Shown: positions 24,891 to 34,177 of the stretch, in pieces
Layout: each line of letters starts with the position of its first letter
Position numbering within the stretch: position 1 is the stretch's first letter
Assembly (NCBI GenBank): GCA_003140315.1
Contig: PLJS01000309.1
Location: 1-57,382 of the forward strand
Reading direction: 5' to 3'
Origin: Hyphomicrobiales bacterium
Lineage (GTDB): Bacteria; Pseudomonadota; Alphaproteobacteria; Rhizobiales; Xanthobacteraceae
DNA: 57,382 nt
Notes under the pieces: model-generated
The model's database searches: none
What the model saw: only the letters and a program-made list of their open reading frames with translations
What the model was told of the DNA's origin: nothing
Program-made: the position numbers and the translations under genes

Positions 24891-25410
24891 GGCTGGCCGG
24901 GTGATCGAAGACCGGTTCATGCGGGTGCTCGACGACGCGCCGGTGCCGGACGGCGTGCCTGTGCTGCTGCCGGCGGCGCGGTTCCTTGCCGACAGCGCGG
25001 AGCTTCTGTCGCGCCAGGCGCCGACCGGCGTGCTGTGGCCGAACAATCGCCCGGTGGCGGAGCTTGCCCCGTATCTCGATCGGCTTTCGCTGGTGGCGCT
25101 GGTGTTTCCGAATTTCCGCAACGGCCGTGCCTACAGCCAGGCGCGCATCCTACGAGAACGTTATGGCTTTCGCGGCGAATTGCGCGCGACCGGCGAGGTG
25201 CTGCGCGACCAGTTCCTGTTTCTGGTGCGCGCGGGCTTCGATGCGCTCGAGGTGAAGAAAGACAGCGACGTGGAGGCGTTCGCCGACGCCGTGCGGCGCT
25301 ATGACGTGTTCTATCAGCCGGCCGCCGACTGCCGGCCTTCGGCGTTCCGGCGGCGGCTCGACCACGAGCACGTGGCGCAGCGCGATCCGGTGGCCGAAGC
25401 GCCGCGGTGA
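24877..25410 (+). CDS. DUF934 domain-containing protein of the sulfite reductase operon
   Basis: The protein has 177 residues from ATG 24877; the open frame extends upstream only as a shadow of cysI. The central part (VALVFPNFRNGRAYSQARILRE) and the following GELRATGEVLRDQ are the DUF934 signature. Members are linked to sulfite reduction, but their exact function is unsettled. The start overlaps the cysI end by 14 bases. The cysH gene that often follows in related genomes is not here; a CoxL-type gene follows instead. Confidence 0.88.
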   Translation: MRLVKAGRVIEDRFMRVLDDAPVPDGVPVLLPAARFLADSAELLSRQAPTGVLWPNNRPVAELAPYLDRLSLVALVFPNFRNGRAYSQARILRERYGFRGELRATGEVLRDQFLFLVRAGFDALEVKKDSDVEAFADAVRRYDVFYQPAADCRPSAFRRRLDHEHVAQRDPVAEAPR

Positions 25411-25473
25411 CGTCGGGCGTTCGCGCGCTCGTATCGGCTTGCCCGGCGTTCTGGCTTTCATCATGATCGGTCG

Positions 25474-27801
25474 ATGAACACGAGCGCGATGCGCTTTGGC
25501 AGCGGCCGCCACACGTCGCGCAGCGAGGATCCGCCGCTGGTCAGCGGGCAGGGACGTTTCACCGATGACGTGAATGTCCCGGGCCAGGCCTACGCGGTGT
25601 TCGTGCGCGCGCCGGTCGCGCATGCGACGATCAAAAACATTGACACGAGCGCCGCGCGTGCTCTTCCCGGCGTGCTCGGTGTCTTCACCGGGCGCGATCT
25701 CGCCGCTGACGGTGTGGGCGCAATCCCTCCGGTCGCGAGTGCTATCGGGCGTGACGGCAAGCCCATGTTCGCGGCCGGGATGATGGTGCTCGCAACCGAG
25801 CGCATCCGCTTCGTCGGCGAGCCGGTCGCGATGGTGGTGGCCGACACACTTGCCGAGGCGCAGGACGCAGCTGAAAGCATCACGATCGACTATGCGGAAC
25901 TGCCCGCCGTCATCGCGGTGGAGCAGGCGATGGCGCCGGACGCGCCCGCGGTGTGGCCGGAGAGACCGGGCAATGTCGCGCTCGACTGGGCCGACGGCGA
26001 CGAGACGGCCGTCGACGCCGCGTTCGCGGCGGCCGCGCATGTGGAGCGCGTGCGGCTCCTCGATACCCGGCTTGCGCCGGTCACGATGGAGCCGCGCGCC
26101 GGCATCGGCACCTGGGACGAAGCGACACAGCGCTATACGCTGATCGCCGGCACGCAGGGCGTCGCGATCGTGCGCAAGCTGCTCGCCAGTGTGTTCGGCG
26201 TGCCGCCGCGGACGATCCGCGTACTGACGCATGACGTCGGCGGCGGCTTCGGCATGAAGGCGCAGTGCTATCCGGAATACGCGGCCGTGCTTTATGCGGC
26301 GCGCAAGGTGAAGCGGCCGGTGAAGTGGTGCAACAGCCGCACCGAAAGCTTTCTCTCCGACAATGCGGGCCGCGACGGCGTGCTCGAAGGTGAGCTCGCG
26401 CTCGATGCGCAGGGACGGTTCCTCGCCCTGCGCGTGCGCACCTTCGTCGGGCTCGGCGCCGCCACCACGCAATTCGCCGCGATCTTCGGAACGGCAAACA
26501 CCAAGAACTGCCTCTCCAGCGTCTATCGTTTCCCGACGATCCACATCGGCGTGAAGCTCGTGCTCACCAACACGGCGCCGCTCGGGCCCTATCGCGGAGC
26601 AGGACGGCCCGAGGCAATCATCGTGATCGAGCGGCTGATCGACCGCGCTGCGATGCATATGCGTATCGATCGCGTTGAGTTGCGGCGGCGCAACCTCATT
26701 CCGTCCGCCGCGATGCCCTACAAGACGCCGAACGGCCCGATCTATGACGGTGGCGAGTTCGAGACGATCATGGACAAGGCGCTCGCGCTCGCCGACTGGA
26801 AGAACTTCAAGACGCGGCGCAGGCTATCGGAGAAACGCGGCAGGCTCCGTGGCATCGGGATGTGCTGCTTCCTCGAAGTCGCCGGCGGCATCCTCAACGA
26901 GAAGGCCGACTTGCGCTTCGAGTCCGACACGAGCGTCGCGATCCGGCTCGGCGTGCAGGCGATCGGGCAGGGGCATCTCTCGACCTTGCCGCGGGTCATC
27001 GCCGCCAAGCTCGGGGTCGCGGTCGACGCGGTGCGGCTCATCGAAGGCGACAGCGACGAGGTGCCCGAGGGCACGCCGTCGGTCGCCTCGCGCTCGCTGA
27101 TGATGGCGGGCAGCGCGGGCGTGGTCGCATGCGATGCCGCCATCGAGAAGGGACGTGGCGTCGCGGCGCACCTGTTCGAAGTCGCGGCCGGCGATGTCGA
27201 GTTCGCGGCCGGACGTTTCACCGTCAAGGGCACGGACCTGCAAATGCCGATCCTGGAGCTTGCCGCCAAGGCGCGCGCGATCCGCGAACTGCCCGAAGAA
27301 CTCGCAGGCGGCCTCGACAATGTCGCGGAGTTCGTCTCCCCGCAGATGAGCTTTCCCAACGGCTGTCACGTCTGCGAGGTCGAGATCGATCCCGAGACCG
27401 GCGTGGTCGCCGTGGTCGGATACGCGGCGGTCGACGATGTCGGCAATATCGTGGATGAGGCCATCGTGGATGGGCAGATGCACGGCGGCATCGCGCAAGG
27501 GCTCGGACAGGTGCTCGGCGAGCAAGTGATCTACGGCGAGGACGGGCAGCTCATCAACGCGTCTTTCATGGATTACATCATGCCGCGCGCCGAAGACATG
27601 CCGCCTCTCCGCACCGCGCATCATGGCGTGCCGTGCACCACCAATCCGCTCGGCGTGAAGGGCGCGGGCGAGTCCGGCGTCGCGGGCGCGCTGCCCGCGG
27701 CGCTGAATGCCGTGATGGATGCGCTCGCCGCGCGTGGCATCGAGCACCTCGTCATGCCGGCGACGCCCGCGCGCGTCTGGGCCGCGCTTCAGCGAAAGTA
27801 A
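25474..27801 (+). CDS. Molybdenum hydroxylase large subunit (CoxL form II / xanthine dehydrogenase family)
   Basis: This 775-residue protein has the full molybdopterin-binding large subunit layout. An N-terminal a/b hammerhead domain (PLVSGQGRFTDDV onward) is followed by the MPT-binding segments GGGFGMKAQ and PYRGAGRPEA and the catalytic glutamate in GVKGAGESGVAG. The AYRGAGR-type loop is form II; true CO dehydrogenase has the form I AYxCSFR loop. CO oxidation is therefore not supported. It should hydroxylate an unknown organic substrate. No CoxS or CoxM gene is next to it, which is unusual. An ATG at 25489 is an alternative start closer to family length. Confidence 0.88.
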   Translation: MNTSAMRFGSGRHTSRSEDPPLVSGQGRFTDDVNVPGQAYAVFVRAPVAHATIKNIDTSAARALPGVLGVFTGRDLAADGVGAIPPVASAIGRDGKPMFAAGMMVLATERIRFVGEPVAMVVADTLAEAQDAAESITIDYAELPAVIAVEQAMAPDAPAVWPERPGNVALDWADGDETAVDAAFAAAAHVERVRLLDTRLAPVTMEPRAGIGTWDEATQRYTLIAGTQGVAIVRKLLASVFGVPPRTIRVLTHDVGGGFGMKAQCYPEYAAVLYAARKVKRPVKWCNSRTESFLSDNAGRDGVLEGELALDAQGRFLALRVRTFVGLGAATTQFAAIFGTANTKNCLSSVYRFPTIHIGVKLVLTNTAPLGPYRGAGRPEAIIVIERLIDRAAMHMRIDRVELRRRNLIPSAAMPYKTPNGPIYDGGEFETIMDKALALADWKNFKTRRRLSEKRGRLRGIGMCCFLEVAGGILNEKADLRFESDTSVAIRLGVQAIGQGHLSTLPRVIAAKLGVAVDAVRLIEGDSDEVPEGTPSVASRSLMMAGSAGVVACDAAIEKGRGVAAHLFEVAAGDVEFAAGRFTVKGTDLQMPILELAAKARAIRELPEELAGGLDNVAEFVSPQMSFPNGCHVCEVEIDPETGVVAVVGYAAVDDVGNIVDEAIVDGQMHGGIAQGLGQVLGEQVIYGEDGQLINASFMDYIMPRAEDMPPLRTAHHGVPCTTNPLGVKGAGESGVAGALPAALNAVMDALAARGIEHLVMPATPARVWAALQRK

Positions 27802-27805
27802 ATTA

Positions 27806-30127
27806 TCACGCCCCGTACAGCGCTTCCCACACCCGCCTCGGCGTTGCCGGCATGTCGATGTGGCGGATGTCCACCTTGGTACGCAGCGCATCGACGATCG
27901 CGTTGATGACCGCAGGCGGCGCGCCGATCGCGCCGGCTTCGCCCGCGCCCTTGATGCCGAGCGGGTTCGCCTTGCAGCGCACGTTATGGGTCGAGAACGA
28001 GAAGTTCGGCAGGTTGTCGGCGCGCGGCATGGCGTAGTCCATGAACGTGCCCGACAGGAGCTGGCCGGAGTCGTTGTCGTAGACCGTCTCCTCCAGCAGC
28101 GCCTGTCCGAGCCCCTGCACGATGCCGCCATGCACCTGGCCCTCGAGCAGCATCGGATTGATCACGGCGCCGAAGTCATCGACCACCGTATAGCGCTCGA
28201 CCGTGGTGACGCCGCTGTCGGGATCGATCTCGACTTCGATGATGTGGCAGCCGTTCGGATAGGTCGGCGCGGACGGATTGTGCGCCTGCGTGGTGTCGAG
28301 GCCTGCCTCCATGTCGGGCGGCAGCTTCAAGGGATCGTCCGCGGCTTTGGCCACCGCGAACAGGTCGACGCTGCGGTCGGTGCCGACGATGCGGAATTCG
28401 CCGTCGCCGTATTCGATGTCGACGGCTGCGGCCTCTAGCAGGTTCGCGGCGATCTGTTTGCCCTTGTCGATGATCTTCAGCGAGGCCACGTGCAGCGCCG
28501 ATCCGCCGACCGGGAGCGCGCGCGAGCCGCCGGTGAGGCCGCGTGGGCTGCGGTCGCTGTCGCCATACACCACCGTGATCCGGTCGGCGTCGATGCCAAG
28601 CCGGTCGGACACGATCTGCTTGTATGAGGTCACGAGCCCGGTGCCGTATTCCTGGTTACCCATCACCAGCTCGACGTGATCGCCCTTGAACTCGATCGAG
28701 GCGGTTTCGGGAAATCCGCCGCCGCAGCGTTCCGTATAGGTCGCCATACCGATGCCGCGCAGCATGCCGCGCTTGTGGCTCTCGCGGCGCCGGACCTTAA
28801 AGCCCTTCCAGTCGGCGTTCTCCATCGCGAGATCCATCACGGTCTCGAACTCGCCGGAATCAAACGTGAGCTTGGTCGGCGACGTGTAGGGAATCTGCTT
28901 CGGCTTGATGAGATTGATGCGACGGATGCGGTCCGGCGCCATGTTCAGGTCGCGCGCCGCGGCATCCACCAGGCGCTCGATCAGGTAGGAGGCTTCGGGG
29001 CGCCCGGCGCCGCGATAAGCGCACACCGGCACGGTGTTGGTGCACACCCCCTTCACGTTGATGGCGATCGCGGGCGTGGTGTAGAGGCCAGCCACCAGAT
29101 CGGTCGACCGGGTCGGCACGAATGCGCCCATCGGCGAGAGATACGCGCCGATATTCGCAACGAGCGAGACGCGCAGGCCTAAGAACTTGCCCTTGGCATC
29201 CAGCGCGAGCTCGGCGTGGGTGAAATGGTCGCGGCCCTGGTTGTCGGAGAGGAAGGCTTCGGAGCGGTCCGACTGCCAGTGCACCGGACGCTTGAGCTTG
29301 CCGGCGGCCCACACCACGAGCGCCTGCTCGGGATAGACGAAGGCCTTCATGCCGAAAGCGCCGCCGACGTTCGGCGGCGTCACCACGCGCAGCGTCTCCT
29401 TCGGCATCTTCAGGACGATCTCGGCGAGCGGATCGCGCACGAAATGCGATCCTTGCGTGCCGGTGTAGAGCACCGGGCGGCTCTTTTCGGCATCCCAGTC
29501 GCCGATCGCGTTGCGCGGTTCCATCGAATTCGCGACCACGCGGTTGTTGACCATGTCGAGCGTGGTGACGTGCGCGGCCTTGGCGAAGGCCGCGTCCACG
29601 GCGGCGAAATCCGAGGTGTCGTTGTCCCAATCGAAGACGAGATTGCCCGGAATGGAGTCGAACAGTTGCGGCGCACCTTTCGCGAGCGCGGCGCGCGCGT
29701 CGGTCACGGCGGGCAGTGACTCATAATCGATCTCGATCGCCTCCGCGGCGTCCTGTGCCTGCAGCAGCGTCTCGGCGACGATCAGCGCGACCGGCTGGCC
29801 CGCATGCCGCACTTTGCCGACCGCCAGCACGGGCCGGGGCGTATCATGGCGCGGCGAGCCGTCGCGATTGTTCAGCGCCGCGCTGCAGGGAACATTGCCG
29901 AGCTTATCGGCCTCGACGTCCTGCCCGGTCAGCACCAGAGCCACGCCCGGCATCGTGCGCGCCGCCGTTGCGTCGATGCGCTTTATGTTTGCGTGCGCGA
30001 CCGGGGCGCGCAGCACATAGGCGTGCGCCATGTTGGGCAGATCGATGTCGTCGGTATAGCGGCCCTTGCCGGTGATTAGGGTCTGATCCTCGAAACGCCT
30101 GACGGGCTGGCCGACACCGAATTTCAT
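27806..30127 (-). CDS. Molybdenum hydroxylase large subunit (CoxL form II), second orphan copy
   Basis: The protein has 773 residues from an ATG preceded by CCAGGAG; the open frame runs 76 codons further upstream without family sequence. It starts MKFGVGQPVRRFEDQ, a typical CoxL N-terminus, and has GGAFGMKAF, the form II loop CAYRGAGRPEA and the catalytic glutamate in GIKGAGEAGAIG. It is convergent with the preceding paralogue, with four bases between the stops. No FAD or 2Fe-2S subunit gene is adjacent, so partners must come from elsewhere, for example the complete CoxM/CoxS operon at 44.7-49.2 kb. The substrate is unknown. Confidence 0.88.
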   Translation of the reverse strand: MKFGVGQPVRRFEDQTLITGKGRYTDDIDLPNMAHAYVLRAPVAHANIKRIDATAARTMPGVALVLTGQDVEADKLGNVPCSAALNNRDGSPRHDTPRPVLAVGKVRHAGQPVALIVAETLLQAQDAAEAIEIDYESLPAVTDARAALAKGAPQLFDSIPGNLVFDWDNDTSDFAAVDAAFAKAAHVTTLDMVNNRVVANSMEPRNAIGDWDAEKSRPVLYTGTQGSHFVRDPLAEIVLKMPKETLRVVTPPNVGGAFGMKAFVYPEQALVVWAAGKLKRPVHWQSDRSEAFLSDNQGRDHFTHAELALDAKGKFLGLRVSLVANIGAYLSPMGAFVPTRSTDLVAGLYTTPAIAINVKGVCTNTVPVCAYRGAGRPEASYLIERLVDAAARDLNMAPDRIRRINLIKPKQIPYTSPTKLTFDSGEFETVMDLAMENADWKGFKVRRRESHKRGMLRGIGMATYTERCGGGFPETASIEFKGDHVELVMGNQEYGTGLVTSYKQIVSDRLGIDADRITVVYGDSDRSPRGLTGGSRALPVGGSALHVASLKIIDKGKQIAANLLEAAAVDIEYGDGEFRIVGTDRSVDLFAVAKAADDPLKLPPDMEAGLDTTQAHNPSAPTYPNGCHIIEVEIDPDSGVTTVERYTVVDDFGAVINPMLLEGQVHGGIVQGLGQALLEETVYDNDSGQLLSGTFMDYAMPRADNLPNFSFSTHNVRCKANPLGIKGAGEAGAIGAPPAVINAIVDALRTKVDIRHIDMPATPRRVWEALYGA

Positions 30128-30224
30128 GACAACTCCTGGAGGGAAAACGGCGTGCGCCGTGACTTTGAAGATAGGGGCTGACGGCCGCAGGTCCAGGGTG
30201 GATCGCGGTCCTATTGGATTGCAC

Positions 30225-30902
30225 TCACTCGGTGTTGACGATGTTTCCGTCCGGCGTCCTGGTCCATCCGGGCGGCAGCGGCTGGCCCGGCACGAATTGG
30301 GCCGGACCCGGGGGACGTGGCGCCCCCAGAGCGGGCGGAGCACCCGGGGCTGCAAGGCCGTTCGGCGCCGGGAGGACGAGCGTTGCGGTAACCCGGTCGT
30401 TCTGCAGCGTCGCTTCGCGGCCCTTCACGGAGCGCAGCGTCCAGCCCGCACGGCTCTCTCCGGTCTTCAGCCGCACGACGTCGTTGGTCGTCTGATCGAG
30501 GAAGATCGCTATGCCGCCATTGTCTCCAACGACCGCTCCGACGAGGGTGAGCAGCGGACGGTCGGAGGCTGCCGGCGCCGCCGCCGTCACCGGGTCGACA
30601 CGCGTCGGACCGGCGACGGCGGGGGGCGTCGGCCGGCGCCGCGCGGGCGAGAACAGCGGCCGGTCGCGTGTCGCGGACAATGACGACAGCGGGATCGCCC
30701 AGAGCGGGTTCCCGCTCGGCTCGCGCGGCCGATCCGGCGCTTGCGGAGCGGGCGCGGTCTGAAGCATGTCCACCGGCGGGGGCGTCACGCCGCTCGGCTG
30801 GATGTCGAGCGAGTTCGGCGGGCTCGCGGCGAACGCGGTCGCGGCGCCGGCGAGGAGGATCGCCGCAAGCCCGACGCGGGTTGTTGCGCGATGCCGGGTC
30901 AT
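30225..30902 (-). CDS. Type II secretion GspC/GspN-like protein with HR-type domain
   Basis: The protein has 225 residues from the ATG that overlaps the gspM stop. A signal or anchor segment (VGLAAILLAGAATAFAA) is followed by a Pro/Ala-rich linker. A compact beta domain (about 120-190; LLTLVGAVVGDNGGIAIF, then VVRLKTGESRAGW) resembles the homology region of GspC, which contacts the secretin. Related genes at the end of alphaproteobacterial gsp operons are often named GspN. No separate gspC gene is present in the cluster, so this product may fill the GspC role. It is the last gene of the gspE-to-M operon. Confidence 0.72.
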   Translation of the reverse strand: MTRHRATTRVGLAAILLAGAATAFAASPPNSLDIQPSGVTPPPVDMLQTAPAPQAPDRPREPSGNPLWAIPLSSLSATRDRPLFSPARRRPTPPAVAGPTRVDPVTAAAPAASDRPLLTLVGAVVGDNGGIAIFLDQTTNDVVRLKTGESRAGWTLRSVKGREATLQNDRVTATLVLPAPNGLAAPGAPPALGAPRPPGPAQFVPGQPLPPGWTRTPDGNIVNTE

Positions 30903-31465
30903 TTCGCATCCCGCCATTGGCCCGCGACCGACAGCAGGATGCGCATGCGGCCGTTTCCTTGCTCGATCGTGGCCTGAGGCGCCTGTGCGACAAGCTGCTC
31001 GATGAACAGGAAGGGCATTCCGGATTCGAGGTCGTAGAGCAGGCGCTGCAAGGACGCCTGCTCCACCTCGCAGCTTGCGATCACGCTGATGAAGCCGCCC
31101 TTCGCTTGCGTATCCTGCAGTTCCACCTGCGTGGAGAGCACATTGCCGCCCGCGCGCGTGACTGCTTCGGCGACGCGCTGCAGCAACGCGGCGCCCGCGA
31201 CCGTCACGGTCTGGCCTTCGAGAAACGGCGATCCGGCTGGCGCGACCGTCGCGGGCGCGCCGGGTCCGCCGAGCACCGGCGCTTGGCGCCCTTCGAGCTG
31301 CGCGAGCAGATCCTCGGCGGCGGTGACAGCCTGTTGCCGCGCAGTCACCTCCGCGATGCCGCTCCAGGCCGCAAACAGCAGCGCGGCGATCAGTGCGGCG
31401 TAGCTCGCGGCCGCCGCGGCCGGATGCGCGGTGAGATAACGAGGAAGGGAGGGGCCGGTCGTCAT
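30899..31465 (-). CDS. gspM: Type II secretion system protein GspM
   Basis: This 188-residue protein has one membrane helix near residues 15-38, a coiled stretch and a C-terminal ferredoxin-like domain, as expected for the inner-membrane platform subunit GspM. It overlaps gspL by four bases on one side and the GspC/N-like gene on the other. It partners GspL and helps connect the ATPase to the pseudopilus. The sequence is only weakly conserved in this family, so the call relies mainly on topology and its place directly after gspL. Confidence 0.85.
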   Translation of the reverse strand: MTTGPSLPRYLTAHPAAAAASYAALIAALLFAAWSGIAEVTARQQAVTAAEDLLAQLEGRQAPVLGGPGAPATVAPAGSPFLEGQTVTVAGAALLQRVAEAVTRAGGNVLSTQVELQDTQAKGGFISVIASCEVEQASLQRLLYDLESGMPFLFIEQLVAQAPQATIEQGNGRMRILLSVAGQWRDAK

Positions 31466-32529
31466 GAGCGCGGCGCCGCCGTGGGTTCGATGTGCGCCTC
31501 GATGTGGAAACGCTCGCCCGGATCGTCGGGCGACCGCGTCGTCGGCGCGAAGAAGGTCGCGCGGCTGAACAGCGGGCTCTGCTCCATCAGGCGGATCAGG
31601 CCGGGGGCGTCGCGCGTCAATCCGGTCACGCGCAACTTGTCGCCCTCGACGCGCAGCTCGATCACATAGGTGTGGTCGGGCAGGATCTGCGAGAGCACGT
31701 CGAGCACGATCACGGTCGACGGCGACTGATATTTGCGCCGCTCCAGCGCGCGCAGCGGGGTGGCGGCGAGGTCGCCACGCTCGCGTCCGCTGCGGATCGC
31801 GGCGCGGCGCTCCGCGATGCGGCGCGCGAGCTCATCCTGCCGCGCGCCGAGATTGGCGGTCACCACCGTGGATGCGGCGAACGAAAGAGCTGCCGCAAGC
31901 GCCGCGACGATGAGCACCGCGACGACGGTCCGGCGCACGCGGCGGGCATCGAGCGCGCCGCCGGCCGATTGCTCCAAGACCCTGATCGGCGCGGACGCGG
32001 CATCCAGGCCGGGCCGCACCGCCGAGACCGCGACCGATTGCGCGCCAAGCGCGGTCAGCGCCTGCACGTAGGGCAGCACCAGCGCGCGCGCGGTCGCCGC
32101 GACCGTGACGGCGATCCGATCGGTGCCGGCCGCCACCGGAGCGCTCCAGCCGAACGCTGCGTCGGCGGCGCTCCAGGGCGTCAGGCGATCGATCTGGGCG
32201 CGGACTACGCCATCGATGAATTCGGCCGCGCGCTGCGGCAGTTCCAGCGGGCGAAACATGAAGCGCGCCGGCCGCAGCACGACATCGGCGCGGCTGCCGT
32301 GCAGCATCTTGCGCACGCTGTCGGGATGAGCGCTCGTCACGTGGCCCTCGGCGATCCGTACCGACTGCGCGGCGCCGCCGGCCCTTTGCACCGTGAACGC
32401 GCCGTCGGCCTCTTCGACGATCTCGACCGTATTCGAGGCGGTAAATCGCCTGAGGATGCCGACGACGAAAGCCACGACGGCGTCGACCCAGCGCGCGAAC
32501 AGCTCCGCGATCTGGCCGATCGCCGTCAT
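31462..32529 (-). CDS. gspL: Type II secretion system protein GspL
   Basis: This 355-residue protein has a cytoplasmic N-terminal part reduced from the usual actin-like fold, a single membrane helix at about 200-222 (TVVAVLIVAALAAAL) and a periplasmic PilN/GspL-like region (for example YVIELRVEGDKLRVTG). It would recruit the GspE ATPase to the membrane. It overlaps gspK and gspM by four bases each. The N-terminal domain is shorter than in gamma-proteobacterial GspL. Confidence 0.87.
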   Translation of the reverse strand: MTAIGQIAELFARWVDAVVAFVVGILRRFTASNTVEIVEEADGAFTVQRAGGAAQSVRIAEGHVTSAHPDSVRKMLHGSRADVVLRPARFMFRPLELPQRAAEFIDGVVRAQIDRLTPWSAADAAFGWSAPVAAGTDRIAVTVAATARALVLPYVQALTALGAQSVAVSAVRPGLDAASAPIRVLEQSAGGALDARRVRRTVVAVLIVAALAAALSFAASTVVTANLGARQDELARRIAERRAAIRSGRERGDLAATPLRALERRKYQSPSTVIVLDVLSQILPDHTYVIELRVEGDKLRVTGLTRDAPGLIRLMEQSPLFSRATFFAPTTRSPDDPGERFHIEAHIEPTAAPRS

Positions 32530-33479
32530 CGCGCGCGCGACCTTCGCGGCTCATCCGCCGGATCGTCGGAGCTGTCGCGCCACGACAGCACGCGATAGGG
32601 CTCGGTGCCGTTGTCGAGTAGGAAGATCACGATGTCCGCGCTCATGCGTTGCCCGTCGTCGAACACGATGCGCGGCGTCACCCGCACGGCCTTGCTGCCC
32701 TGGTTCGCGACCAGGGCCTGGGCGGGACCGAGCATCGCCGCCAGCCGCGCGGCATTCTGCGGTTCTGCCTCGCGCTGGGCAAGGATGGTGTGGAGGAGCG
32801 TCGGATCCACGCCGGGCAGCGCGGCGAGCACCTCGGGCGCAGCATCCAGGATGTTGATCTGCGGAACGCCGCTATAGACGGTGACGAACGGCATCGCGCG
32901 GTCGACCAGCGCCTCGGGGAGGCCGGCGACCAGCGCGAGTTCGCCGGGGTGCGGGAACGGCGCGCCGCGCGGGGCATAGGATATGCCGGCGGTGCGATAA
33001 CCGGCGGCCGCGTTCGGTCCGTCCGTCGGCGGCGGCGTGCGCCAGGCGATCACGCTGTCGGCGTAGACTTCCGCGAGGCCGGGCGGCGCGCCAAGGCCGG
33101 CGAACAATCCGGCGAGGAGTTGCTTCGGCGCCGCGTTGAGATCGATGCGGGCGTTTTCGGCGACGAAGTCGACGGCCACATTGGCGTCGCCGAGGCGAAA
33201 GCGGAACCGGCCGCTGCTCGGCGCTCCCGGCGTCGAGGCAAGCTGCGCCGCGGTGAGTTCGATGCTCGCCGAAAACAGCGCGTCGGCCTTGAGCCGCTCG
33301 TCGTGCACCGCAAAGGACGCCGCGGTGTCGATGACATAGACCGCATAGATCGTGGCGAGCGTGGCGAGCGCGCCGAGGATCCACAGGACCGCGACCACGA
33401 TGAAGCCGTCGCGTCCATCTGGCTCGGCGGCCGGCGGTGCCGCGTGATCGCTCATGCGGATGGGGATCGTGTCGATCAT
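32526..33479 (-). CDS. gspK: Minor pseudopilin GspK
   Basis: The protein has 317 residues from the ATG that overlaps the gspJ stop (ATGA). The prepilin-like cleavage site is DGRDG-FIVVAVLWILG near residue 25. It lacks the Glu5 found in other pseudopilins, a known hallmark of GspK. The large C-terminal domain carries the helix-hairpin motifs expected for this tip subunit (for example ARIDLNAAPKQLLAG and INILDAAPEVLAALPG). With GspI and GspJ it forms the tip complex of the pseudopilus. Confidence 0.9.
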   Translation of the reverse strand: MIDTIPIRMSDHAAPPAAEPDGRDGFIVVAVLWILGALATLATIYAVYVIDTAASFAVHDERLKADALFSASIELTAAQLASTPGAPSSGRFRFRLGDANVAVDFVAENARIDLNAAPKQLLAGLFAGLGAPPGLAEVYADSVIAWRTPPPTDGPNAAAGYRTAGISYAPRGAPFPHPGELALVAGLPEALVDRAMPFVTVYSGVPQINILDAAPEVLAALPGVDPTLLHTILAQREAEPQNAARLAAMLGPAQALVANQGSKAVRVTPRIVFDDGQRMSADIVIFLLDNGTEPYRVLSWRDSSDDPADEPRRSRAR

Positions 33480-34177
33480 TGGGGCCGCGCGGTATCGTCG
33501 TTGCGCCGATCGCGATTGAGGCAGTCGTTGATCGCTTCGGCCAGCACGCAATCCGCCGGCATCTCGGCGTGGATCATGGCGGCGGTCGAAACGGATAACG
33601 GCCGGTCGGTCGCGGCGTCACGGATTTGAATGCGGATCGCCCGCGGCAGTTCCTTTTCGCCAAGCCAGGTGTTGCGCCACACCCGGTCCCGTCCCGCATA
33701 CGAGAACGTCGCCCGGTAGGGTGAGCGGAGCAGCACGACCGGATCGGTGAAGGCCGGCTGATCGTTCACGGTTTCGGCGGTCACCGGCACGTAACGCACG
33801 TGTGTCCTCACAAGTGCCGGCCCACGTTCGCCGCCGACTTCCGCGATGCGGACAAGCTCGAGACCGGAGTGGGTGTTCGGGCCGAGCGCCGCGCGCACGA
33901 AGGTAATCGACAATTCGCTGCCGTCGAACACCGGAAGCTGGAACTCGCGGCCTCCGGGCACGAACTCGGCCGCTGCCACGTCGGCGACCGCGCGCTCGAG
34001 ACCGAGCCCGACGAGATCGGTCCGCTGTACGGTGTCGATGCCCCGGTTCCAGTTCGGCAGCCACTGCGCCGTCACGGTGGCGAGCGCCGCAAGAATCGCG
34101 CCCAGCAGCGCGGTTGCGATCAGCATCTCGATCAAGGTGAAGCCCGCGACACGGGCTCGGCGAGCGCGGGCCGTCAT
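33476..34177 (-). CDS. gspJ: Minor pseudopilin GspJ
   Basis: This 233-residue protein has a short leader ending RVAG and the cleavage motif G-FTLIEMLIATALLG with Glu5 present. The globular domain and length fit GspJ, the tip pseudopilin that binds GspI and GspK. It overlaps gspI and gspK by four bases each, as part of a strictly coupled pseudopilin set. The prepilin peptidase encoded at 40840 is its likely processing enzyme. Confidence 0.9.
   Translation of the reverse strand: MTARARRARVAGFTLIEMLIATALLGAILAALATVTAQWLPNWNRGIDTVQRTDLVGLGLERAVADVAAAEFVPGGREFQLPVFDGSELSITFVRAALGPNTHSGLELVRIAEVGGERGPALVRTHVRYVPVTAETVNDQPAFTDPVVLLRSPYRATFSYAGRDRVWRNTWLGEKELPRAIRIQIRDAATDRPLSVSTAAMIHAEMPADCVLAEAINDCLNRDRRNDDTARPQ

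Noticed and set aside
25150-26658. Open frame of 502 codons on the minus strand
   Set aside because: It is antisense to the CoxL-type gene and the DUF934 gene, with no signature.
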